From Thermoanaerobaculia bacterium (GTDB lineage: Bacteria > Acidobacteriota > Thermoanaerobaculia > Multivoradales > UBA5704): a stretch of DNA of 9,396 bases. The stretch spans positions 1 through 9,396 of the forward strand of contig JASLEW010000998.1 of assembly GCA_030150965.1 (NCBI GenBank), read 5' to 3'. The stretch's first letter is position 1, and every line of letters begins with the position of its first letter. Below, one piece after another: positions 1-6,195 of this stretch. Position numbers and translations under genes: made by a program. The notes under the pieces are model-generated. The model saw nothing but the letters and a program-made list of their open reading frames with translations, did not search any database and had not been told where the DNA came from.

Positions 1-489
1 GGCGGCGCGGCCGGCGGCAGCACGGCAGCGGAGCCGGAGCCGCCGAATGCCCCCAACACCTCCGGCGAGAAGGCCGCCGGCGCCGTGGCCGCCCAGCTGC
101 GCTGGCTGGGCGCGGCGCTGGTGAAGGAGAGCGGCGAGATCCGCACCCTCTACGCGCAGCACCGCGCGCGCCAGGAGCACAGGGGCGGCCGCGAGACCTC
201 CGCCGACGAGCGGCTCGACGACGCGCTGCAGGATTTCCGCGGTGCCGCCGAGCACTTCGACGGCCAGTTCCAGGGCGGGTTCTTCACCCGCAGCCGCATG
301 CGTCTGGGCCGTCTCACCCACGGCGAGGACGAGCGCGGCCAGATGCAGCGCCTGGCCCGCGGCCTGGTCGAAAGCAGCGCCCGCGTGGACGCCCTGATGG
401 TCCAGGTCCGTCCCCCCGCCGCCCTGCGCCAGCTCTGGCGCCGCATCCACGGGCAGGTGCAGCGCCTCGCCCAGGACTGCGGGATCTAG
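1..489 (+). CDS. Hypothetical helical protein, C-terminal part (5' truncated by window edge)
   Basis: The frame is open from the first base of the window and ends at TAG 487-489, giving 162 residues of a protein whose start probably lies outside. A GTG at 85 is the first internal start candidate, but the open frame continues upstream through an Ala/Gly/Pro-rich stretch, so I treat the gene as truncated. The visible part is rich in Arg, Gln, Ala, Leu and Glu and reads as amphipathic helices: a block around residues 29-55, a Gly/Phe-rich turn with the residues GGFFTRS, then a helical tail ending in Cys-Gly-Ile. I see no signal peptide, membrane segment, catalytic motif or recognisable family. 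It converges on the Spy-like gene, with a stem-loop in the gap. The function is unknown. I am fairly sure it is coding because the frame is long and stop-free with G/C-biased third positions. Confidence 0.6.
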   Translation, partial: GGAAGGSTAAEPEPPNAPNTSGEKAAGAVAAQLRWLGAALVKESGEIRTLYAQHRARQEHRGGRETSADERLDDALQDFRGAAEHFDGQFQGGFFTRSRMRLGRLTHGEDERGQMQRLARGLVESSARVDALMVQVRPPAALRQLWRRIHGQVQRLAQDCGI

Positions 490-506
490 CCGGCCAGCGC
501 CGGAGC

Positions 507-553
507 TGACGGCCGAGGGCTCCCGGGGGATTGCCCCGGGTGCCCCGGCGTCA
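507..553. terminator. GC-rich nested stem-loop between convergent genes
   Basis: CCCGGGG (522-528) pairs perfectly with CCCCGGG (534-540) around a 5-nt loop. An outer pair TGACG (507-511) / CGTCA (549-553) encloses it. It lies 18 bp past the stop of the left plus-strand gene and 35 bp past the stop of the convergent Spy-like gene, where a bidirectional terminator would be expected. There is no T-tract on either side, so intrinsic termination is not proven. It could instead be an mRNA 3'-end stabiliser. Confidence 0.4.
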
Positions 554-587
554 GGCTTGGTTGAGAGGGGAGGGCGGGAGCGGACGG

Positions 588-1046
588 CTACTCGCCGGGA
601 TGGCCGTGCGCGAAGCCCGGCGGGCCGTTGGCCTCCATCTGCTGGTGGAGCTGCTCCATCTGGGTGAGCTTGGCCTTCTGGTCGGGAGTCAGGATGGCGC
701 CGAGCTTGGTGACGAAGTCGTCGTGCAGCGCCTTGAGCTGCACCTGCGTGGCGTGGGCGGCGATGAGCTTCTGCCCCAGGTCGGTCGGGTCCGGGCTGGA
801 GCCTTCGAGCAGCGTGTGGATCTCGCTCCACTGCTGCTTGCTCTGCTGCATGAGGGGCGCCGCCTTGGCCTGCAGGTCGCCGTGCAGCTGCATCGCCGTC
901 GCCTTCTGCGCCGCGGTGAGGTTGAGGGCCGAGGCGACGTGCTCCAGCATGTTGGGGCCGTGCCCGCCGGGGCCCTGGGCGAGCGCGGCGGAGGCGATCA
1001 ACGCCGCCGCCGCGGCTCCCAGCGCCAGCGTCTTGCGGATCTTCAT
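588..1046 (-). CDS. Spy/CpxP-like periplasmic LTXXQ-motif protein
   Basis: This 152-residue protein has a clear Sec signal peptide: charged MKIRK, an Ala/Leu-rich core and a probable cleavage after ALA at residue 23. The mature part is almost all helical and Gln/Lys/His-rich. It carries the two LTXXQ motifs that define the Spy/CpxP family, LTAAQ at 43-47 and LTPDQ at 119-123. Length and motif spacing fit the family, whose members are small periplasmic chaperones or stress sensors that bind unfolded proteins or metals and, as CpxP, damp the cognate sensor kinase. Gly/His/Pro-rich ends (GPGGHGP near the N-terminus, GPPGFAHGHPGE at the C-terminus) could bind metal, which is inference. The start is supported by AAAGGAGA at 1055-1062, 8-9 nt before ATG 1046. 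It lies 130 bp downstream of an OmpR-type regulator on the same strand, so it is probably part of, or a target of, that two-component system. Confidence 0.85.
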   Translation of the reverse strand: MKIRKTLALGAAAAALIASAALAQGPGGHGPNMLEHVASALNLTAAQKATAMQLHGDLQAKAAPLMQQSKQQWSEIHTLLEGSSPDPTDLGQKLIAAHATQVQLKALHDDFVTKLGAILTPDQKAKLTQMEQLHQQMEANGPPGFAHGHPGE

Positions 1047-1151
1047 CGAAGTTCTCTCCTTTGGGGCTCAAACCGGGTCCCTCCAGCGGGCCCCGTCAGG
1101 AGGAGACTACGCCAGGCGGCGCCGTGCCGTCCGCAAGACGGCGAAATTTAT

Positions 1152-1167
1152 TTGCAAGAGTTGTAAA
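1152..1167 (-). promoter_or_regulatory. Possible tandem response-regulator site upstream of the Spy-like gene
   Basis: An A/T-rich island (about 1144-1167) stands out in very GC-rich surroundings between the regulator's stop codon and the Spy-like gene. It contains TTGCAA (1152-1157) and TTGTAA (1161-1166), a direct repeat with 9-bp phasing. OmpR-family regulators bind direct repeats of about 10-11 bp phasing, and CpxR boxes read GTAAA-N5-GTAAA; GCAAG-N4-GTAAA here is only a loose match. No convincing -35/-10 pair is visible between this island and the start codon. This is a suggestion, not an assignment. Confidence 0.2.
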
Positions 1168-1176
1168 GACGCGGGC

Positions 1177-1881
1177 TCAGCCGCTGAAGCGGTAGCCCCG
1201 CCGGTGGGCGGTGAGGATGAGCTCGGGGCGGCGCGGGTTGCGCTCCAGCTTCTGGCGCAGCGACGCCACGTGCACGTCCACGGTGCGCGTGGTGGGCGTC
1301 GCCTCGTAGCCCCACACCTTGTCGAGCAGCTCCTCGCGCGAGAGCAGCTCGCCGCGGTGCTGGACGAAGTAGGCCAGCAGCTTGAACTCCAGGGCGGAGA
1401 GCGGCACCGCCCGGCCGGCGCGGAACACCTCGCCGCGGCGGAAGTCCACCCGCACCTCGCCGAACACGTGGGTGCCGGACGCCGACGCCGCCATGCTGCG
1501 CGAGCGCCGCAGCAGCGCCTCGATGCGCGCCAGCAGCTCCAGCATCTCGAAGGGCTTGGTCACGTAGTCGTCGGCGCCGAGCCGCAGGCCCACCACGCGA
1601 TCGATCACCTGGCCGCGCGCGGTGAGCATGACGATGGGGATCTCGAAGCCGCGCTGGCGCAGCTCGCGGCAGACCGAAAAGCCGTCCTGGCCCGGCAGCA
1701 TCACGTCGAGCAGCACGAGATCGTACGAGTTGGCGAGCGCCGCGGCGATGCCCGACTCGCCGTCGTGCGCCGTGTCCACCGCGTACCCCTCGGCGAGCAG
1801 CCGGTCGGCGAGGGTGATCACCAGGCTCGCCTCGTCCTCGACCAGGAGCAGCCGGCGCACCGGCGCCGCGGCGGAGATCAT
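1177..1881 (-). CDS. OmpR/PhoB-family response regulator
   Basis: From ATG 1881 the product has 234 residues, the usual size for the family. The N-terminal receiver domain has the acidic pocket E15-D16, the phospho-acceptor D59 in LVLLDVMLPGQDG, the conserved Thr in VMLTARG and the conserved Lys in YVTKPFE. The C-terminal half (about 130-234) is a winged helix ending in the typical TVDVHVASLRQKLE and GYRF signatures. It is therefore a DNA-binding transcription factor activated by phosphorylation, here most likely by the adjacent kinase. An alternative GTG start at 1893 (adding MSER) overlaps the kinase TGA in a 4-nt GTGA and has a weak GGGACGG 5 nt upstream. That arrangement implies translational coupling and may be the true start. 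The order kinase then regulator is the reverse of the commonest arrangement. The Spy-like gene downstream is the obvious candidate target. Confidence 0.93.
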   Translation of the reverse strand: MISAAAPVRRLLLVEDEASLVITLADRLLAEGYAVDTAHDGESGIAAALANSYDLVLLDVMLPGQDGFSVCRELRQRGFEIPIVMLTARGQVIDRVVGLRLGADDYVTKPFEMLELLARIEALLRRSRSMAASASGTHVFGEVRVDFRRGEVFRAGRAVPLSALEFKLLAYFVQHRGELLSREELLDKVWGYEATPTTRTVDVHVASLRQKLERNPRRPELILTAHRRGYRFSG

Positions 1882-1889
1882 GCGCTCGC

Positions 1890-3725
1890 TCACGCCGGCC
1901 GTCCCGCGACGGCCGGCAGATGCAGGGTGAAGGCGCAGCCACGCCGCGCGCCGCCGCTGGCGCAGGTCACCCGGCCGCGGTGGGCGCGCACGATGTGGCG
2001 CACCACGCTCAGGCCCAGGCCGCTGCCGGCCGGCTGGTCGGCCCCCGGCTGCCGGCCGCGGAAGAACGGCTCGAACAGGTGCGGCAGATCCTCGCGCCGG
2101 ATGCCGGCGCCATGGTCCTCGACGGTGATCGCCACCTCGCCGCCCTCGGGCCGCGCCCGGATGCCGATCCAGGGGTCCGGGCCGCCATACTTGGCGGCGT
2201 TCTCGATCAGGTTGCGCAGCGCCCGCCGCAGCGCCGCCGGGTCGGCGGAGAGCGGCGGCAGGTACGGGGCGAGATGGCTCTCGACCCGCGCCCGGCGCTC
2301 GGCGAGCAGCGGCCGGCAGTCCTCCAGGGCGCCGGCGATCACCTCCTCCGCCGCGGTGGGCTGCAGGGAGTAGGTCTGGCGACCCGACTCGATGCCGGCG
2401 AAGTCGAGCACCTGGGACACCAGGCCGGAGAGCCGCCGCCCCTCGCCGAGGATCAGCTCGCCGTAGCGCCGCACCTGGGCCGGCTCCGCCACCACGCCGT
2501 CGGCCAGGTTCTGGCCCGCCGAGCGGATCGCCGTCAGCGGTGTGTTCAGCTCGTGCGTGATCGCCGCCACGAACTCCATCTGCTGGCGCGCCAGGCGCTG
2601 GGCGCGCTGCGTGGCGACGGTCATCAGCGCGGTGGTCAGCGCCGCCAGCGCCACGATCGCGGCGCCGACCGCCAGGTTGCGGTGCCGGAAGCGCGCCACC
2701 GCCTCCTCCAGCGACCCGCCGCGCCGCCACACCACCAGCGTCCATCCCGGCCGCGGCGGCGGCGGTCCGGAGCCCATGAAGGCGGCGCCGGCGCCGTGCG
2801 GGCCGAAATGACGCACGGCGAAGAGCGGCAGCACCAGGTCGCCGGTGCGGAGGGCGGCGGCGGGGAGCGCGGGGTCGGAGAGGAAGATCACCCGCGGCGG
2901 CGATCCGGCGCCCGCGGCCTCGACCACCGCCAGCGCGTCCTGAACGCCCCCGTTGCTGCCGAAGTGCCGGCGCGTCAGCTCCGGCAGGACCTCGGAGCGG
3001 ATCGCGGCGGCGTCGAAGCGCACGATCAGGTAGCCGCCGGCCACCAGCTCCCGGGGATGCCCGGCCGGACCGGCCGCACCGCCGTGCGCCCGCCACCAGG
3101 CCGGGATCAGCAGGCCCGGGATCTCGGGCGCGGCCGGCGGCGGGAACGGGCCGCCGCCATGGCCGCCGCCGCCCCACCCCAGGCGGCGCCGCAGGTCCGC
3201 CAGCTCCGGCGTCCAGGGCACCGCCGCGAAGCGCGGCGGCTGGCCCTGGAGGACCGCCAGCGCGGGCGCTCCCGCGGCCGTGGACGGGCGGCCGGCGATC
3301 CCGCCGCCTGCCGCCCCAGGGGTGGCGGGTGCGCCGCCCGGCTCGCCGGGAAGCCCGCCGCCGAGATCGCCGTCGAGATAGAGGATGTCGCGGATCAGCC
3401 GCGGGAAGGGCGCCTCCGCCCGCCAGGCCTCGTACTGGCGCGCCACCCGCATGGCCAAATGCGCATCCGGCCCGCGGCCGGGCTCGTCCGCCGGCGACTC
3501 CGGCATCATCGGGCGGAAGGCGACGAAGGCGCGGGTCACCTCGTGGTCGAAGTCGTCGGCGAACACCGTGCCGGCGGCGAGGAGGGCGGCGCGCAGGCGC
3601 TGGCTCTCCAGGATGCTGACCTGGCCGATCCAGAGGTATTGGTGGAAGGCGAGGATCCCCAGCAGCGCCAGCAGCGCGCCACCCACCGCAAGCGGCACCA
3701 GCCGAGCCGGACCGGGGCGACCCAT
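1890..3725 (-). CDS. Membrane sensor histidine kinase (HisKA-HATPase_c)
   Basis: This 611-residue inner-membrane kinase has TM1 at about 9-27, a long extracytoplasmic region (about 30-349), TM2 at about 350-371, and then the transmitter. The H-box ITHELNTPL carries the phospho-accepting H391. The N-box NLIENAAKYG starts at N505, a D-x-G box follows (VEDHGAGI), then the F-box LFEPFF, and the G2 box GSGLGL is at 567-572. All catalytic motifs look intact. The sensor region contains Gly/Pro/Ala-rich low-complexity stretches (LGWGGGGHGGG and neighbours) and matches no sensor fold I recognise. The start is not settled. ATG 3725 places TM1 right after a short polar N-terminus but has no Shine-Dalgarno; GTG 3731 is two codons earlier, and a TAGACT box 8 nt upstream might give a near-leaderless transcript. 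The frame stays open up to 3824, but that extension is polar and spans a hairpin. The stop overlaps the regulator's alternative GTG start. Confidence 0.92.
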   Translation of the reverse strand: MGRPGPARLVPLAVGGALLALLGILAFHQYLWIGQVSILESQRLRAALLAAGTVFADDFDHEVTRAFVAFRPMMPESPADEPGRGPDAHLAMRVARQYEAWRAEAPFPRLIRDILYLDGDLGGGLPGEPGGAPATPGAAGGGIAGRPSTAAGAPALAVLQGQPPRFAAVPWTPELADLRRRLGWGGGGHGGGPFPPPAAPEIPGLLIPAWWRAHGGAAGPAGHPRELVAGGYLIVRFDAAAIRSEVLPELTRRHFGSNGGVQDALAVVEAAGAGSPPRVIFLSDPALPAAALRTGDLVLPLFAVRHFGPHGAGAAFMGSGPPPPRPGWTLVVWRRGGSLEEAVARFRHRNLAVGAAIVALAALTTALMTVATQRAQRLARQQMEFVAAITHELNTPLTAIRSAGQNLADGVVAEPAQVRRYGELILGEGRRLSGLVSQVLDFAGIESGRQTYSLQPTAAEEVIAGALEDCRPLLAERRARVESHLAPYLPPLSADPAALRRALRNLIENAAKYGGPDPWIGIRARPEGGEVAITVEDHGAGIRREDLPHLFEPFFRGRQPGADQPAGSGLGLSVVRHIVRAHRGRVTCASGGARRGCAFTLHLPAVAGRPA

Positions 3726-3789
3726 GGCCACGGAGTCTAGTGCAAGCCGAGGATCCGACGCCGGGCCGAGCCGGCGCCGCTCGGCGGTG

Positions 3790-3822
3790 GCCTCCCGGTG
3801 GTTGACGGACCCACCGGGAGGC
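3790..3822. repeat. Perfect 12-bp inverted repeat (hairpin) between peptide gene and kinase
   Basis: GCCTCCCGGTGG (3790-3801) and CCACCGGGAGGC (3811-3822) are exact reverse complements separated by 9 nt. The hairpin sits in the 139-bp gap between the lanthipeptide-like gene and the kinase. No T-run follows on either strand, so it is not a classical intrinsic terminator. It could be an attenuator or processing site that separates expression of the peptide from the kinase operon, or an operator. The kinase reading frame happens to be open through it, but I prefer the start at 3725. Confidence 0.6.
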
Positions 3823-3849
3823 AATCTCGGTGCGACTCTTCAGAGCTTC

Positions 3850-3865
3850 AGCCCGCGGGCGGGCT
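3850..3865 (-). terminator. Short stem-loop over the peptide stop codon
   Basis: AGCCCGC (3850-3856) and GCGGGCT (3859-3865) form a 7-bp stem with a 2-nt gap, too tight to close fully. The stem includes the last base of the peptide gene's TGA (3867-3865). With the hairpin at 3790-3822 it makes a double stem-loop after the peptide gene. There is no U-tract, so a role in termination or transcript stability is only possible. Confidence 0.25.
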
Positions 3866-4032
3866 CAGCCGGCGCAGGGCCTGGCCTGGGTGCAGATGGG
3901 CGGACAGGTGTTCATGAGGCAGGCCGTCACGGGCGCGGTTGGGACGGTGTCAGCGCCCCCCACGACAGGACTGTCGATCAGCTGCTGCAGGGTCTCGCGA
4001 TGAAGACGAAGCTTCCTGGCGGTCTTTTTCAT
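3865..4032 (-). CDS. Candidate RiPP precursor (class I lanthipeptide-like leader, Cys/Thr-rich core)
   Basis: This 55-residue peptide begins MKKTARKLRLHRETLQQL. The K-L-x-L-x-x-E-T-L-x-x-L pattern resembles the leader motif recognised by LanB-type dehydratases in class I lanthipeptide precursors. A VVGG motif at 23-26 would be a double-glycine-like cleavage site. The remaining 29 residues hold four Cys (38, 43, 47, 53) and five Thr (29, 32, 36, 42, 48) with several Pro and no Ser or Lys, a composition suited to (methyl)lanthionine rings. The start is strongly supported by AAAGGAGGA at 4039-4047, with its GGAGG 7 nt before ATG 4032. The frame is open further upstream, but that extension is debris of the decayed HNH copy. 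No LanB, LanC, LanM, protease or exporter gene is in the window, so enzymes must act in trans if the peptide is matured. It lies 139 bp upstream of the kinase on the same strand. The family call is pattern recognition. A plain small Cys-rich peptide is the alternative. Confidence 0.72.
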   Translation of the reverse strand: MKKTARKLRLHRETLQQLIDSPVVGGADTVPTAPVTACLMNTCPPICTQARPCAG

Positions 4033-4038
4033 CGGACA

Positions 4039-4047
4039 TCCTCCTTT
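4039..4047 (-). promoter_or_regulatory. Strong Shine-Dalgarno of the peptide gene
   Basis: On the minus strand this reads AAAGGAGGA, an almost perfect anti-16S match, with the GGAGG core 7 nt before ATG 4032. It sets the start at 4032 rather than at upstream in-frame candidates and is the best evidence that this short frame is translated. No promoter could be seen just upstream. Confidence 0.75.
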
Positions 4048-4074
4048 CAAGTGGATGTGCCTCGGGCGCGGAAC

Positions 4075-4380
4075 GCGGGGCGGCCAGGAGCACGCCCGCC
4101 TCCAGAGCCGCCGCCTGCGATGGCGCTGCACAGCCTGCGTGCCATCGGCGAGGCACGAGGAGCCGCTTTCGCTCCCGGCCGGCAGCGTCTCGGCATGGAC
4201 GTGCGCCACCACCTGGCAGCGTCGCCGCGCCTACCTGGAGCGAGGCCCCCGGCCAGGGCGCTCTCCGCCAGGCGTACCGGGCGCTGTGTCCCGCGGGGCT
4301 GTAGAGCTGCTCGACGCCGGCCAAGCGGCGGTCGAGCACGGCGGCGGGTCCGCCCGCTCCAGCCCGTGCCTTTACATCCA
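4075..4380 (-). pseudogene. Decayed partial copy of a DUF222/HNH gene
   Basis: 4137-4220 matches 4917-5000 of the neighbouring intact gene at 74 of 84 bases by eye, and similarity continues weakly on both sides. Translated pieces in different minus-strand frames match the intact protein in order: VKAR (217-220), AGVEQL against AGVEKL (235-240), AESALAGGLAPG against AESALAAGLDPG (277-288), then AETLPAGSESGSSCLADGT against AEALPAGSDSGSSFLADGT (302-320). At least a 1-nt deletion near 4221 and a deletion of roughly 80 bp near 4274-4290 break the frame. The copy lacks the N-terminal 215 or so residues and the whole HNH motif, so it cannot be functional. It begins at the intact gene's stop codon, where GATGTAAAGG supplies both the TAA and the start of the homologous VKAR. 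The lower edge is uncertain. Homology fades before the peptide gene's Shine-Dalgarno. Confidence 0.8.
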
Positions 4381-5877
4381 GGGCTCGGGAGAGCCGATGC
4401 TCCCCAGCCACTGGATCTCCCAATTGAAGTCCACGCCGCCTCCCCGCCAGTCCGGCAGGCTCTCCCGAGCATCGATCACCACGCCCTGGCTCGCAAGCCG
4501 CGCGGCGAGCGCCTCGATCGGCCCATGGTCGCTCGCCACCGCAGCCGGTGCTTGCGGCGCCAGCGGCAGCAGGCTTCCGTCAGGCCGATAGAAACGCGCT
4601 TCGCCGTTTGGCTTCAGCTCCATCGAGAACCCATCCTCATGCAGGACGCGATGGTGGAATCGGCACAGCAGCACGGTGTTTGTGAGGTCGGTTGTGCCGC
4701 CGTCGGCCCAGTGCTGCACATGGTGGGCATCGCACAGCCTGGCGCCGCAACCCGGGAAGCGGCAACCGCGGTCGCGGTGCTCCAAAGCCCGCCGCAACCC
4801 CGGCGAGATCGTCCGCGTCCGGCGTCCGGCGGCCACGGTGCGTCCATCCGCCGCGTGCCACAGGACCACCCGCGCCGCATCGCAGGCGAGGCGGCGGGAC
4901 GTTTCCGCGGAAACGTGCGTCCCATCGGCGAGGAACGAGGAGCCGCTGTCGCTGCCGGCCGGCAGCGCTTCGGCATCGACGTGCACGACCACCTGGTAGC
5001 GGTCGCCGCGCGTTCCTGGATCGAGTCCCGCGGCAAGGGCGCTCTCCGCAATCAGGACCAGGGCGTCAGCGCGCTTCTGCTCGAAGGTCACTTCCCCTGC
5101 CGCAGAATCAGGACCATGCGATGCCAACGTACCTTCCGCCGTACCCCGCGGGCCATGAAGCTTTTCGACACCGGCATCGATGGCGCACAAGAGAGCGGCC
5201 GCGGCTTCGGGCGAAAGCCGCGCTTTGACCACGATCATGCCATCCTCGTCACTATAGGTACGCAGGTACCGAGCCGCATGTTGGCGCTGCGCCAGCTCAC
5301 ACTGAACGAGACGGTCCACGCGCCGCATGCCCCGAACCAGCGTCTCGACATGAGCCGCCGTGCCGGCACGGGCAAAATCGAGCAGCTCCTGCTCGTTGGC
5401 CGGAGTGGCGATGCGGGTGAGCGCGCGCACCTTCGAGTAGGAGATCGCGCCGCGGCGCAGGGACTCCGCAAGCAGAGGCAGCTCGCCGAGCGCCCGTGCC
5501 ACGCGAACCTTCTCGCGTGCCGCCCCCAGGTCGAGCCCCACCCGCCACACGAGCCAGTGCGCGCAGGAGCGGAAGCCCGAGCTCCAGCCTCCGCCCTGAT
5601 CGAACTCGCGCAGCATGACCAGCAGCTCGTACGTGGCCGCCGAGATCTGCGCCGCCAGCAGCGCGATCCGCTCCCCCAGCTCGTTCAGCGCCCCGGACAC
5701 CTCGCTCGACGGCACAGCAGGCGCCCCCGCAGCGTCGCCGCTGTTCCTCGCCTTCGGGGCCTGAGGCAGCCGGAGGCAACTCCGGCCATCGGCCGCCTGG
5801 CCACCCGCCGCCAGCGGCGAGGAACCGGGTCGTCCACAACCATTCTCTCCCTCATCGCAGCGCTCGCTGATCGCCAT
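4372..5877 (-). CDS. DUF222 domain-containing HNH endonuclease-family protein
   Basis: The product has 501 residues. A polar, low-complexity N-terminus (1-60) is followed by a mostly helical DUF222-type region (about 60-345) and a C-terminal HNH zinc-binding nuclease motif (about 361-416). The HNH motif has C372 and C377 in CRFPGC, the catalytic-type DAHHVQHW with H385, H386 and H389, N400, and a second zinc pair C405 with H408-H409 in LCRFHH. All key residues are present. Proteins of this architecture occur in many copies in some GC-rich bacteria and are often linked to mobile DNA. Their physiological substrate is unknown, and nuclease activity is inferred from the motif. ATG 5877 is supported by AGGAGGAGG at 5882-5890. 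A TACAAT box lies at 5902-5897, but without a -35 partner and very close to the Shine-Dalgarno. An 18-bp perfect palindrome (4899-4916) lies in the coding region. A decayed relative abuts the 3' end. Confidence 0.88.
   Translation of the reverse strand: MAISERCDEGENGCGRPGSSPLAAGGQAADGRSCLRLPQAPKARNSGDAAGAPAVPSSEVSGALNELGERIALLAAQISAATYELLVMLREFDQGGGWSSGFRSCAHWLVWRVGLDLGAAREKVRVARALGELPLLAESLRRGAISYSKVRALTRIATPANEQELLDFARAGTAAHVETLVRGMRRVDRLVQCELAQRQHAARYLRTYSDEDGMIVVKARLSPEAAAALLCAIDAGVEKLHGPRGTAEGTLASHGPDSAAGEVTFEQKRADALVLIAESALAAGLDPGTRGDRYQVVVHVDAEALPAGSDSGSSFLADGTHVSAETSRRLACDAARVVLWHAADGRTVAAGRRTRTISPGLRRALEHRDRGCRFPGCGARLCDAHHVQHWADGGTTDLTNTVLLCRFHHRVLHEDGFSMELKPNGEARFYRPDGSLLPLAPQAPAAVASDHGPIEALAARLASQGVVIDARESLPDWRGGGVDFNWEIQWLGSIGSPEPWM
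4899..4916. repeat. 18-bp perfect palindrome inside the HNH gene
   Basis: ACGTTTCCGCGGAAACGT is its own reverse complement. It lies in codons for the segment THVSAETS at about residues 320-327, just beyond the stretch best conserved in the decayed copy, which lacks it. It could be chance or an operator-like or recombination-related site. Nothing in the sequence assigns a role. Confidence 0.45.
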
Positions 5878-6195
5878 GACCCCTCCTCCTGAGCTGATTG
5901 TAAACCCATGATTTTCAAGCTCATTGGCGGCTCGAGGCGAGGCGATCGAGGGGAGCCGCAGGGCCGCAGGAGGCCCATCGCGAGATCGGCGCTCCCACCG
6001 CTCGCCAGGCGCCTTCTCGCCACCCTTCAGGAGAGACCAGAGATCAGCACGAGGATGCCCCGAAAAAGGCTGTCAAGCCCTCCTCCGTCCGCGACGTGGA
6101 ACTTCTCACGGATCGAAAAGGTCGAACCGATCGGATCACCGGACCGATGGGAGGTGCTCGACGCGGGACTCGCCACCGCTCCCCACAATACGCAG
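5878..6195. other. Gene-poor interval between HNH gene and lipoprotein gene
   Basis: This 318-bp interval holds the HNH Shine-Dalgarno next to the start codon, a TACAAT box on the minus strand (5897-5902) and a terminator-like hairpin with a T-run (6063-6081). Open frames crossing it in either direction look like chance frames: they match nothing I recognise and have no ribosome-binding site. I see no RNA gene. Confidence 0.5.
6063..6081 (-). terminator. Possible rho-independent terminator downstream of the lipoprotein gene
   Basis: On the minus strand AGGGCT-TGAC-AGCCTT folds into a 6-bp stem (one G-U pair) with a 4-nt loop, followed by five T residues (overlapping the end of the stem) and then CGGGG. 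It lies about 115 nt past the lipoprotein stop and upstream of the HNH gene, so it could end the lipoprotein transcript. The stem is short, so confidence is limited. Confidence 0.35.

Noticed and set aside
1126..1142. GCCGTC-CGCAA-GACGGC hairpin between the regulator and the Spy-like gene
   Set aside because: It has a 6-bp stem with no U-tract in the direction of the operon. It is too short to call a terminator in such GC-rich DNA.
4033..4212. Longer start for the lanthipeptide-like gene (115 residues)
   Set aside because: The extra residues are a remnant of the HNH copy (AETLPAGSESGSS). The strong Shine-Dalgarno is at 4039-4047, just before ATG 4032.
6071..6076. Perfect TTGACA on the minus strand as a -35 box
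   Set aside because: No -10-like hexamer lies 16-19 nt downstream, and the bases form part of a terminator-like hairpin.
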